In this document: piece by piece, positions 1 to 34,100 of the stretch
Layout: every line of letters begins with the position of its first letter
Position numbering within the stretch: the stretch's first letter is position 1
Source of the DNA: Collodictyon triciliatum
Taxonomy: Eukaryota > CRuMs
DNA length: 37,018 nt
Reading direction: 5' to 3'
NCBI GenBank assembly: GCA_043381765.1
Contig: JBHJMP010000034.1
Location: forward strand, 1-37,018
Made by a program: the position numbers and the translations under genes
Notes under the pieces: generated by a model
What the model was told of the DNA's origin: nothing
The model's input: the letters and a program-made list of their open reading frames with translations, nothing else
The model's database searches: none

Positions 1-32
<32 letters not shown>

Positions 33-84
33 AAAAAAAACAAAAAACAAAAAACAAAAAACAAAAAAAAAACAAAACAAAAAC
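1..84. repeat. A-rich tract with CAAAAA units
   Basis: The window opens with an almost pure A run that grades into interrupted CAAAAAA/CAAAA units and ends near position 84. Nothing coding is visible. It lies just upstream of the ATG101 start and may be a promoter-side simple repeat or part of an upstream intergenic spacer. The contig boundary falls inside it, so its full length is unknown. Confidence 0.8.
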
Positions 85-140
85 CATAGCTAGGAAGCCC
101 AAGAACCTCTTGCCTGCCTTCCCTTCTTGTTCCAGTCCTG

Positions 141-1716
141 ATGAACGCGCAACAGTTTTTTCTGGAGGAAATCGTAGGTGTACCATCGACTTGTCCCTTT
201 CGTTCCTGTGAATGCCGACCCCGCATCCCCTTTTTACCTTTTTCTCGAGCCTTTCTCTTTCTTTTGTGGTTCTGGTCTCTGCCTCTCATTCTATGATTTG
301 TCCTCAAAATGAACATAAACAATGGCGCTGATAAACCCGGCTCCATAGGAAGTTTACCGGGGTGAGCTTCGCGACTGTGCTTCGGGTATCCACCATAAGC
401 AATTTTCTCGATTGAATAATTGAAAGTCTTTTCCATTTATATGATCGACAAAACTTGTGTCCAATCTATAAGCTTCTGCTCCACGTGCAGAAATGACTCG
501 GGGATTCTTTTTGTTTCTCTTGTTTCTCTTGTTTCTTTCCCCCCATGTTTTATGATATCTTTAAGATAAGGGATGATTTATTTATTCATTCTACTCCCTT
601 TCCTCCAAACCAAATCATATGTTGCTGTGATGGAAATCCTGCACCGTCGATTGAAAAGCAATCATACACACAATTTTGTTCAACCGGGCATTCGGAATGG
701 TTCGTCCAGTGGACTGTGATGCCGAAAGCATCGAACTATCATATGTTTGGACCATCTATAGCATTCTGATATCTTAATTTCTACGTGAACAGGATAATTC
801 ATATGATTCAGATTTTGATAATATATATATTGCTCAAATGAGCATGATTCACTGATACAGAAACAAATCCATGTTCAACGAAATACGACAATTTAACAGG
901 TGCGATGCGATGACGAATCGATGAAAAGACTTGTAGATGAAAAGGTGTCTGCGTTGCTTGATTATATTATCAGACACAACCGTGGGCAGGCAAAGAAGAA
1001 TCTTATTTAATCTGCACATTCCTATATTTTTAGTTCAAATGATTTCTCTTTACTTCAAGAGGTAGTCTTTGAGCCATATGTGTGGGATATCAGTGCCTTT
1101 TCATTCTCATTTCCTCCGTCTCGTATTGCCAACCACTAGATCATCCTTTCATTCCATGAGCGGCGAACAAGATCACTGCTTCTATTTCGACAGGAGGAAA
1201 AGATATGCTGGGAGCAATGGATGCTTCCCTTTTCTTTGAAGCAGGAGCGGTTAGACGAGGCTGGTAGGACAGCTCTTCAAACAGCCTGAGATACAGTTTC
1301 ATGTGCCTGTTTAGCGCTTTGTGCTACCTCGCAATTCCCCACACGCATCAGCACATAGTCATATCCACTTTTTTTTTCCACCACCATTCTGCTTTTGTTT
1401 GCGTATGTGCGGAATCACCACGATAGATCGATATGAGCGGCAGGCGCGACTGGAAAAGGACATGTTTAGCTGCATGACGATGCTTCTCCGGCTCATCAAC
1501 GAAAAGAAGGACCACATCCCGCCATCGGCCTCCACAGACATGATGCCTTTCCACTACGAAGTACGTTCATCACCCCACCCACAAAGCATCAGCCGGTCTG
1601 TTCTTACGGCGTGTTGATTGTCCCAGATATCCAGCCCCGGACCAGCCGAGCAAAGCGCTGGAAACATGGAGATGATGCGCAAGATTCTGCACTCAAACGC
1701 ACCGACATTTGCATAG
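141..1716 (+). CDS. ATG101: Autophagy-related protein 101 (ATG101), 8 exons
   Basis: ATG101 binds the HORMA domain of ATG13 in the autophagy-initiation kinase complex (family knowledge). Proposed exons: 141-179, 349-385, 659-744, 900-989, 1062-1079, 1161-1263, 1427-1560, 1627-1716, stop TAG, giving 198 aa against about 218 in human. Phases agree at every join. Signature stretches are IIHTILFNRAFGMVRPVDCD, the YV/VRCDDE junction, KICWEQW and the C-terminal LINEKKDHIPP followed by MMPFHYE, which match the fungal-type ATG101 C-terminus. Two joins are ambiguous. Exon 4 may end at 981 (GT donor) or at 989 (GC donor, preferred because it yields NRGQVV). Exon 6 may start at 1194, which shortens the WF-finger loop by 11 residues. 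With the longer version the finger reads LLLF where other ATG101 proteins have a Trp-Phe or Trp-Pro-Phe. The start ATG at 141 is the first in the window and begins MNAQQ. Identity is confident, exact joins less so. Confidence 0.85.
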
Positions 1717-1829
1717 ACCTGCCCAACTTCTTTGTTGACGAACTTACCTTTCCATGCTTCTCTTCCTTGCAAATATCCTCGCCGCATAAATCACCTGTCA
1801 AGAAACCCATCAAAGACCAGACTCTGCTT
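1717..1829. other. Short ATG101-MTF intergenic spacer
   Basis: Only 113 nt separate the ATG101 stop codon from the proposed MTF start, so the 3' UTR and terminator of the first gene and the promoter and 5' UTR of the second must share or overlap this space and neighbouring exons. No AATAAA signal or TATA-like box is obvious in it. Confidence 0.6.
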
Positions 1830-4287
1830 ATGTTCGCCCTCTGCGCAATGCAAACAACTGTTCGGGCGCTTCGACGCGGCTTTGCTTCGGGCTCGCTGGT
1901 GTGTGCCTCCCGCAAGCGAATCCTGTTCTTTGGTTCAGACCAACTTTCTGTTGACTGCCTGCGATCCTTGACGCGTGCTTCTGGTTGGCTCCTCCCATTC
2001 GCCCTTCTGCGCAATCGTCTTTCTGCAAACTTTTTTTTTTTTTGCTTCTTTTTTTGTATTCAATATCTGTCGAGCTGCAATGACCGATGACCGATGAACA
2101 TAACAAACTTTTCTTTCACCTAAACGAGGGGGTTTCTACTTCCATGCCGTCGTATTATCCTGTGCTTGGTGCCATTACTTTGCCTCATTCTCTCTTTCCT
2201 TTTCTTCTTCTGTTCGTTCTTTTATATCTACCGTACTGTGACAACAGAATCGAGCGATGCTCCAGCCTCTCATGTGGAAGTTCTTTGCCCGGGAGACTCC
2301 ATGCAGCAAGGAAAACAGCGCTTTCTTCAGGGTAAACGAAGCTTATTCAAGTGCCCATTCATTTTCAAATGGGTCGAACACCGAACACAACATTTTTTTT
2401 TTATTTATGCACTTTCATTAATTGCATTAAAAGACAACCCGGCAGATGTTCTCCTGATTAGTACTGTCGTTTTTATTTTGTCACAGGCAAAACTATCATG
2501 GTTGATTAATATCATGATTATCTCATCTTACCTGACCTTAACAAAATTACAGTCCCTTTGAAACGCGCTGCCTTGGATGATGGGATTACAGTCCATGAGG
2601 TACCGCCACAACTTACTAGCATTAAGGAGTGGGAGGTATGTATGATAATTAAGAAGAGGTCCTTATTACATTTCATTTCGAATTTTTTTGTTTAAAACTA
2701 TAAAAGTTGGCTCAATCATCGAGAAAATGCAAGTGAACCTAAATTGTTGTGATTATATGCTTGTTAGATCCCAAACGTATTTCCTGGGCAGTTTGATCTA
2801 GGGGTGGTTGTTTCATTCGGATATTTTATCCCAGCACATATACTCAAGCTATTTTCCTTGGGGGCCATTAACGTTCACCCTTCACTTCTCCCAAGGTAAC
2901 TTAGCTATAGTATTCAGCAGATTTCAGTATGTATTCTTACCATACAAAACTGTTAGATACCGCGGACCAGCCCCGATATACCATACACTGATGAACGGGG
3001 ACCACGAAACTGGCGTTTCAATCATCGAAGTCGACCAAGCTGTTTGTCAAAATGCTTTGATGTCAACTCATCGTTTATTGATTTGCTTAAGAAAAATAAT
3101 TACACCTGTCCTCTTTAAAACCCTGCTATGAGACAAACTTCATAATACAAAATTGAATCATAACAGGCATTTGATGTCGGAACTATTCTTGCACAGGAGA
3201 AACATGTGTGTGGAGATTCCCAGCAAACCCCCTTTTCAAATTTTATTGTTCCCATTACTAAATTTATAACTATATGTATAACTATATTTATAACTATATA
3301 TTACAATTACAATTACAATTACAATTATAACTATATATTACTATTACTATTACTATTACTATTACTATTACTATTACTATTACTATTACTATTACTATTA
3401 CTATTACTATTACTATTACTATTACTATTACTATTAACCGAAAAAACACATATATACTGTTTCAATATATTTTTTTAGTGGCAAAGATGAACCACTGAAT
3501 TTTATTTATCGTTAATGGTTTGAATTATCTCCATATTTTGATTAATTGAGACCACGTTTTGTAGGTTATTAGCCCAGATATCAAGTACAACCAACTTTTG
3601 CAAGAATTATCCGTGATTAGCTGCAGAATTCTTCCAAGAGTTGTTCATTGTCTGGAAGATATCAGAATATCGGGTGTGAACCAAAAATTACTTTCAGTAC
3701 CCGCAGAAAAGGCGAGAGCACCAAAAGTCAAGACTGAAATGGGCCTTCTGGACTGGAAAAACGCGACAGGCACCCATGTTTACGGTTGTTATCGAGCATT
3801 TTCTGAAAACATAGGGGCATTCACTTTCTTTCAGGGCAAGAGAGTAAAGGTACACTGATATCTCCATCAAAGTACACGTTTTTCTTACATATCATTCAGT
3901 ATTGTGCTGTGTGGTTTTTCCGTCTCCTAAACTTGTACAATAGATTTTAGAGATGAGCCCACTCGCGATTGAAACCAGCGACCCTTTGATTCAGGTGAGC
4001 ATATTGTAATTTTCCTTGATATCATATACATTTCTATTCTATATTATAATTTGATCTATGGTTTTTTTTTCACAGAATTAATGAATGTAACCCTAAAGAA
4101 CGAGGTATCGCCTGGGTCTTTTGCCTATTCCGCGAAGCACAAGGCCTTAATCGTATCTTGCAAAGACTACAGCAGATTTTCTGTAACCCGAATCCAGGTA
4201 GAAGGCCGAAAAGCCCTCTCTGCGGTCGATTTTGCCAACGGATTCCGTCTCAGCCAATCCCAATCGTACGAGTTCACAAGCGGGTGA
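1830..4287 (+). CDS. MTFMT: Methionyl-tRNA formyltransferase, mitochondrial, 9 exons
   Basis: The enzyme formylates initiator Met-tRNA with 10-formyl-tetrahydrofolate for organellar translation. Exons: 1830-1974, 2248-2331, 2553-2635, 2768-2895, 2957-3041, 3167-3205, 3565-3849, 3944-3994, 4099-4287. They sum to 1089 nt (362 aa) with every phase agreeing. Residues 1-30 are Arg-rich with no acidic residue and contain RRGFAS, a typical mitochondrial presequence, which supports the start at 1830. Then come RILFFGSDQLS (Rossmann start of the formyltransferase fold), DLGVVVSFG, the catalytic Asn-x-His in AINVHPSLLPRYRG with the folate-binding SLLP loop, ETGVSIIEVD, and the Asp in AFDVGTIL. The C-terminal OB-fold part keeps LLDW, VSCKDY and FANGF. 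The last acceptor at 4098 (ccctaaag) is needed: the stronger-looking one at 4074 gives a stop. Intron 6 holds a long microsatellite. Sure of the family. Confidence 0.93.
3296..3436. repeat. (ATTACA)n/(TATTAC)n microsatellite in MTF intron 6
   Basis: Four or so ATTACA units are followed by more than a dozen ATTACT/TACTAT units. The tract lies wholly inside the intron 3206-3564. It produces a long poly-Leu reading frame that is an artefact. Confidence 0.9.
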
Positions 4288-4757
4288 TAAATGCTGCGTA
4301 ACACTCAACACAAAAGCGCTTGGGAAAGGGCTCATCCGCGAGCGCGAGATATAAACGGCAATTGTTTTCCCACGCACTCCACCCTGTTGACAAAAGTATT
4401 TTCCAGAAGCGTTACGCAAATGTGGATTGTATGCAGTTTTGATGATTCTCCAACCCGCTTCGGCGCCTGTCTTGTCCTGTCCAGTGCTTTTGTGATGATC
4501 ACACAACAAAGATTACCTACGCGATTACAACTGGTGGCCTGGCTCGTCAAAACTTGGGCCGATCAGCCTGCGCCTCTGCGGTTCAATAAGAACTCGTCTG
4601 CCCAAAGTGTAGCGAGTCTATGACACTATTGCTAGAGATCGTCTCAATAGCCAGAGGCCTTTTCCTTTTCCTTTGCCTTTTCCTTTTCCTTTATTTTTTT
4701 CTTTCTTTTTTCCTCACTGGTTTACTAAACTTTTGCCGGCTAAAAAGTCACAAAAAG
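4288..4757. other. Intergenic region upstream of the BEACH gene
   Basis: About 470 nt between the MTF stop and the proposed BEACH start. The first 350 nt are visibly richer in G and C than the surrounding introns. A pyrimidine tract of CCTTTT units runs from about 4658 to 4720. A 110-codon open frame (4291-4623, +) resembles no family I know and has no splice context, so I treat the region as 3' UTR, promoter and 5' UTR. No polyadenylation signal is clear. Confidence 0.5.
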
Positions 4758-28952
<24,195 letters not shown>

Positions 28953-29265
28953 AGGCCACTTGGTTTCATGTTTGGAAGGATACGCTTCTTTTCTTCTTTT
29001 TTCCCTGTCCCTTTTTTTCTCCATTTTTTTTTTTTTACCTTTTTTGTGTGTGTATTCTTTTCTCTTCCTATTTATTTCTCTTATAAAAGCCATCAACTAA
29101 AGTGTACAAGAAGCAACTCGGGCAAGGATAACTTTAATCACTTGTGTCCATTCAAATGATCACATGCTGTCCCATCACTTGTTTAAGCAGGATATCAATA
29201 AATGGAAAAAGAAGGCTTTATTGATAGTTTCCTTCCCCTTTAGAGAATATTTTTAGCACATCATT
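28953..29265. other. 3' UTR and downstream of the BEACH gene
   Basis: A pyrimidine-rich stretch with several T runs, no coding signal. A canonical AATAAA at 29197-29202 lies about 245 nt after the stop and is the best polyadenylation signal for the BEACH transcript. No cleavage site can be assigned from sequence alone. Confidence 0.5.
29197..29202 (+). terminator. Candidate polyadenylation signal AATAAA
   Basis: Hexamer AATAAA about 245 nt downstream of the BEACH stop codon. AT-rich DNA contains this word often by chance, so it is only a candidate. Confidence 0.35.
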
Positions 29266-29312
29266 CTATTATTATTAGTATTGTCATTAGTATTGTTATT
29301 AGTATTGTTATT
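29266..29312. repeat. (ATTAGTATTGTT)n short tandem repeat
   Basis: Three or four related units at the low-coordinate edge of the retroelement block, which is its 3' end on the minus strand. LINE 3' tails are often short tandem repeats, so it may be the tail rather than an independent microsatellite. Confidence 0.6.
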
Positions 29313-30540
29313 ATTTGTTTTTTGCGGTTTTAATCTATGGTTGTTCGGTTTTGGTATGTTGTTTTTTGCTACGTGTTTGTTTCTCATTCGTGCCTTTTTG
29401 CATTCATTTTTTTCAATTCTTTCATTCCATTCAAAATGCAGCGAGGTTATGCCATACAAAGGGGCGAGATAGGAGCTCATGGTAGAGAGCAAACGCGAGT
29501 AGGAGAAGACGTTACTGTGGAGAGGGTAGCACTGGAAAGAAATCAGTGATAGCGAGTTGGTCAGGTGGGCGACCCATCTGGTTGATTGGTTGCGTGGGTG
29601 GCAGGGGTTGGATATGCTGTGGGAGATATCGTACGACACATTCCCACATCTCTCTTCGCTTGCGGTCAGAGTAGCGAAGAATGCGGGCGTGTTTCAGCAG
29701 GCTGTTCAGGAAGCTGTATTGCACGATGCTTTCAAGCCTGGATACATTGATTTCTCGTTCGGGTAAATCATTGGAGCGAGAGAATGCACGCACACTCCAT
29801 AGGGACCACAGCATATGTCCCCTTGTGACTGTCCAGAGTATTCAAGAGTCGTGGGTCATTTGGTATTGTGGGCCAAACAGGATGTCAGACGCGCTGGGTC
29901 GGCTGGGAGCATAATCAAGCTTAGAGAGTATCTTGTGGGTAGATTCTGTCACTTTTAGAGCCAGAGAGCACTTCACAAATGTGTGTTCGATAGAGTCATC
30001 TCTACTATGGAACATGGTGCATTCTGGAGAGGTCGTTGCTGCATGGACTACGCGCGCACCTATCCACAGCTCTCTGTTGGAGATATTGAGCAGTAGGGCG
30101 CGGTGTTTCGGGAGTAGCTGAGGTATATGGGCTTGCTTCCAGCGTCTTGACTATCGGCGGGTCTATAATGCCTATGGTTTCGGCCCAACGACTCATTTTC
30201 TCCGGTTTGTAGGGATTCGGACTGATGATTTTATATCGGAAGAATTTGGAGTACGCCATGGCCATCGAGAATTGCGGAGACTCAGGTGTAATGGACCGCC
30301 TTTGGTTCTTCAGGCGAAAGAAAAATGGCGACGGTGCTCCGTATGAGATGGGGCGTCGTGAGCGCCATTCTCCTTTGTTGTTCAGGACGGCTGTGGTTGG
30401 GGTTGCATTCGAGGAGTGAAATATCGTTGCATTTTTCGACGGTGCGAAGCTTCCATCCTTTTGGAAAGTGACTTGTTGCAGGATGAAGGAGATCCATCTT
30501 ACAAGCGGCCAAGTCGTGTGTCACCGCACACACCCCTGTC
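29266..30540 (-). mobile_element. Decayed non-LTR retrotransposon, 3' part
   Basis: A block visibly richer in G and C than its surroundings. On the minus strand, frame 30149 to 29512 reads through one in-frame TGA (29844-29842). It contains IPQLLPKHRALLLNISNREL, a Cys-rich patch with C...(H)...DDSIEHTFVKCSLAL, and ILFGPQ followed by MLWSLWSVRAF. This order, a tryptophan/Leu helix then a C-x(n)-H-x4-C motif then W-rich tail, is what follows reverse transcriptase or RNase H in many LINE-type elements (zf-RVT-like). Upstream, in another frame (about 30450-30140), AVLNNKGEWRSR with PISYGAPSPFFFRLK looks like an RNase H remnant. The two halves are out of frame, so the copy is broken. A 15-nt-type repeat at 29266-29312 sits where a LINE tail would be. 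No RT core is visible. Confidence 0.5.
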
Positions 30541-31138
30541 AGGACAAAATTGGAATTTATTTATGAATTAATATTAGTTTAGTACTGAAACACACTGAGG
30601 TAAGTCTGCAACAAAATCCTTCCATTTAATGCGTAAACTGTCGTGCCTTGGAGCACCTCCGCCCCAATCTCTTTCAAGGGCCGTGTTTTTCAATTGCCAT
30701 CCGCATATCAAGTGCCTGATTCAAACGCGGGCATGAGCGCTTTATGCGAATTGTCGACATTGAGGCAGAGACCACCCATAATAAGGCACCTCAGAGAATT
30801 GCTGATCGCTTGAGGACGCCAACGCAACCATCCTGAAATCACTGTCCTCGCAGATCAAACGCGCGCCGCTCCGATCCTCAATCACCAACGAAGCGCAGGC
30901 GTTCGGGCCTTTGATTTCTCTGCACTGGGGCTTTGTCTTCTTGCGCTGCCCTGCCCATTTTTATCACTCATTTATTCATTCATTCATTCATTCATTCATT
31001 CAGTCATTCAGTCATTTATGTATCTTTCCTCTTGGATTTTTCTTTGTGGAGGTCTGCTTTATTTTCTTTTGGCCTCTTGTTGCATTTCTTTCCCGGTTGT
31101 CTTTGTTGGCCTGACCCTCTCTTCTACCTGTGCAGAGG
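30541..31138. other. Spacer and upstream region of the polycystin gene
   Basis: About 600 nt without a gene I can support. Positions 30640-30960 are clearly GC-richer with several CG dinucleotides (for example around 30850-30905) and could be a promoter, a 5' UTR exon, or more retroelement. A (CATT)n tract runs from about 30970 to 31018. A pyrimidine-rich stretch ends in tgtgcag at 31135, a good acceptor, so a non-coding or short coding first exon may lie here. Confidence 0.5.
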
Positions 31139-34100
31139 ATGCAGGAGAACGAGGAGCAGTTGTTTGATGTGAGCGTGGTAAAGCGCAGCTTTAGCTCTGT
31201 GTTTTTCTTTCTCATGCCCGGCTTCATTCGTCGTCGTTATGTGGAAAAGTATGGCATAAGCGAAAACGGAAAAACTCGTGGACGTGGCGAAGGTATTTTC
31301 TCTGTCATGGGCAATGTCCTTGACGGCATCGGCGTTGGTCGAAATCGCAGTGGAACCAACGGTAGGACTATTTTATCGTTCTTTCACTTCTCAAACTCCT
31401 TTTTTTTTTCTTGTCTTTTTCTTTATTTCTTTTCTTTCTTTTCGTGTTTTACTTTTGTTTCTTTTCTATTTCTTTTTTCCTTTCCTTCTTTCCTTCTTTC
31501 CTGTTTCATTTCCCCCCATTTCCCCCTTTTTTCTTCGCCTGTGGTTGGCTACGTATTCGCGCCAATAAGCATATGTTTATTTCCCACAGCCGAGAACTCG
31601 AACAAAAGTCGCATGGATCAATTCACCAGTGAGTTCAAGAGCAAGGAGCTCTCGGTCGATGAGGCGATCAAGTACTTGGAGATCCGCAAACGTGCGGCTT
31701 TTGACGATGAACTGTTGAAGTACTTCATGTACCTTCTCTTCTTCATTATTCTCATCTTGTGGATTATGCCCGTTTCACTGTCATATGAGCAGGTACGACT
31801 TCGTTCTAGTTGCTTTTCTTTTTCTGCTTATCTTTATTCTGTCATATCTTCGCCCATCGTCCACATGTCAGTTAAATTCATATGCCTTATGGCTATCATA
31901 TAGGTCGACTTTACCAGGAACTATTTCTCAAGCAGTATGTCAAAGTCACATTATAACTTTCATGTCCAGTATTAGAGACAGAAATAATCCATTTTTTTTC
32001 GGGCTGTCAGTCATGCACACAAACGAAATATTCACCTATTAAGCTAGTTCTATATCTCTCCATGTTGCAACAATACGATTCTTTTATCTAAATAGATTCA
32101 AATGAGAATTTTGTGGATTATTCCAGTGTGCTTACTGAGGCTAGTACTCCCTTCTAATAAAAATCATATCATTTGGCTTACTCATTTAATATGCATGATT
32201 TTTTTTTCACACTTCAGCTAACATGTTAACATTTGCTCACTTAATGATTTGATTACATCTAAATCATTAGGAAAAATTCTATGAAGTAAGTTTGAATAAT
32301 ATATAAAACTAAATATTTCATTTATCCACTCCTACTCCTCCTCCTTCTCCTTCTCCTTCTCCTTCTCCTTCTTTCACCGTCGCTGCTGCCTCCGCTAGAT
32401 TTTAATATATTATTTTACGCAATTTTGTAGTTTCTGTCTACAACTATCTATGAAGGCATTTATGTTGATGGATGGGTGATTGGAAACAATCTCAAACTGC
32501 TTGGGTTGCCGCTTCTCCGCCAAATTCGTGTGAAGCCATCAAAATGTGAACTTAAAGAAGTCTTTGATACATGCTACAGCTACTACCGAACCCAAGATGA
32601 GCAGAAGGAGCCTTTTGGCCCTCCCGAGGATCCTTAGTAATACCGTCATTCATACTATATCACTACACGTTTTCTTTCATTCATTTTTCTAAGCCTAGAC
32701 AAAAACACGAAAAGCAGTAATTCTCCATAATCCAATTCCTCCTTTTAACTTACTGTCATTTTTTCTTTTTCATCACATCATTATTATTTACTCTGATTAT
32801 AATACCGATGGCGACGTTGCAACAATGTTTTTATTTATTTATTTATTATTAAATCTAGTCGATATAATTACACAACTGGATATCCAATGCTGGAACCATC
32901 ATTTGTTTTCAATCGTGACTTCCACGTTGCACCTGATGATTCATATGGTGAAGGGGCTTATGTTATCTTAATGCCGAATAACACCGATGATGCATTAAGT
33001 CTTATCAATCAATTGAAGGTGCAATATTATTAGAACTACATATACCTGATTGCTAACACTTTCATAATAGTTGTACGGTGCATTTAAAATTATATTTTCT
33101 TTCATTTGATGCTTATTTTTATTACCTTTCTGTGAGGTTACTATCTCCTCTCACACTCTTTTTTTAAAAAAAACAATACGAAACGCCCACCATAGGATGA
33201 CGTTTGGATCGACCGTTCGACAAGAGCAGTTGCTATCGACTTTGGATATGCAAATGGAGACGTGGGATTCATTACGACGCTACAATATGTAATTCTTTTC
33301 TCGAGTATATACTATTGTAGGATTGTATTCCTATTATTTTTCTTTTAATAAAATATTGCTCAGTGTCAATTTCGGAAGTTATTCATACTTTATATATTCC
33401 AAGTGTACATTAAAGCATTCTTTAATTTTACAAAATACTAGTAATCACAACCTTCTCAATAATTAAATTTAATTAGCTCTTTGAGTTTTCACCAACAGGG
33501 AGAATTGAGCCTACTGAGCGTATATTAAGCTTTCCTTTGCTTATGTAATGATTCAACATTATTATATCAATGTCTTTTTCTTTCTTTTTTAAACAAAAGC
33601 AAAAAATAAAATAAAATAAATGATAATACTAAAGCTCAACTATTTTAGTCCCGACAAAAGTAATTCTTCCGGAGAGTTTGTATTTTATCTCATTTTTATA
33701 TTGGGAGGAATCTACTTTGTCGTCTCTGAATTCATGCAGGTTAAGAATGATTCCATTTTCTTATCTCGATATGTTGAATTAGCCATATAATACTCATCTG
33801 TTTCTTGGATCAACTATTACCGTAGTTCCTTGAGATGGGCGTGGGTTACTTTAAAGAATTCTGGAATATATTCGAAATGGTGAATTATACGGTATGTACT
33901 CTGAATTGCTTTTTTTTTTTTATACAGAACGATCAATTTTTGATTGTATTGTTTTTCAAAATGTCCTTTATTTCTATTAACAGTAGAAGAATAATGAAAC
34001 TGCACCGTATACAGAGTATTTTATAAACAATTTATTCTTGGCTATCGAGGTTTCCCGCGAAATTAATAATATTTTTGGAATTAGATATTCTTTGCGTTGA

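Noticed and set aside
545-769. 74-codon open frame
   Set aside because: Most of it is a wrong-frame shadow of ATG101 exon 659-744, whose other frame carries the conserved IIHTILF block.
3206-3478. Open frame with a long poly-Leu run
   Set aside because: It is the translation of the (TATTAC)n microsatellite inside an MTF intron; conserved MTF exons flank it.
4291-4623. 110-codon open frame on + and overlapping minus-strand frame
   Set aside because: No recognisable motif, no splice partner, and lies where the MTF 3' UTR and BEACH promoter should be.
30971-31227. Minus-strand and plus-strand frames over the (CATT)n tract
   Set aside because: Low-complexity translation and antisense of the first polycystin exon.
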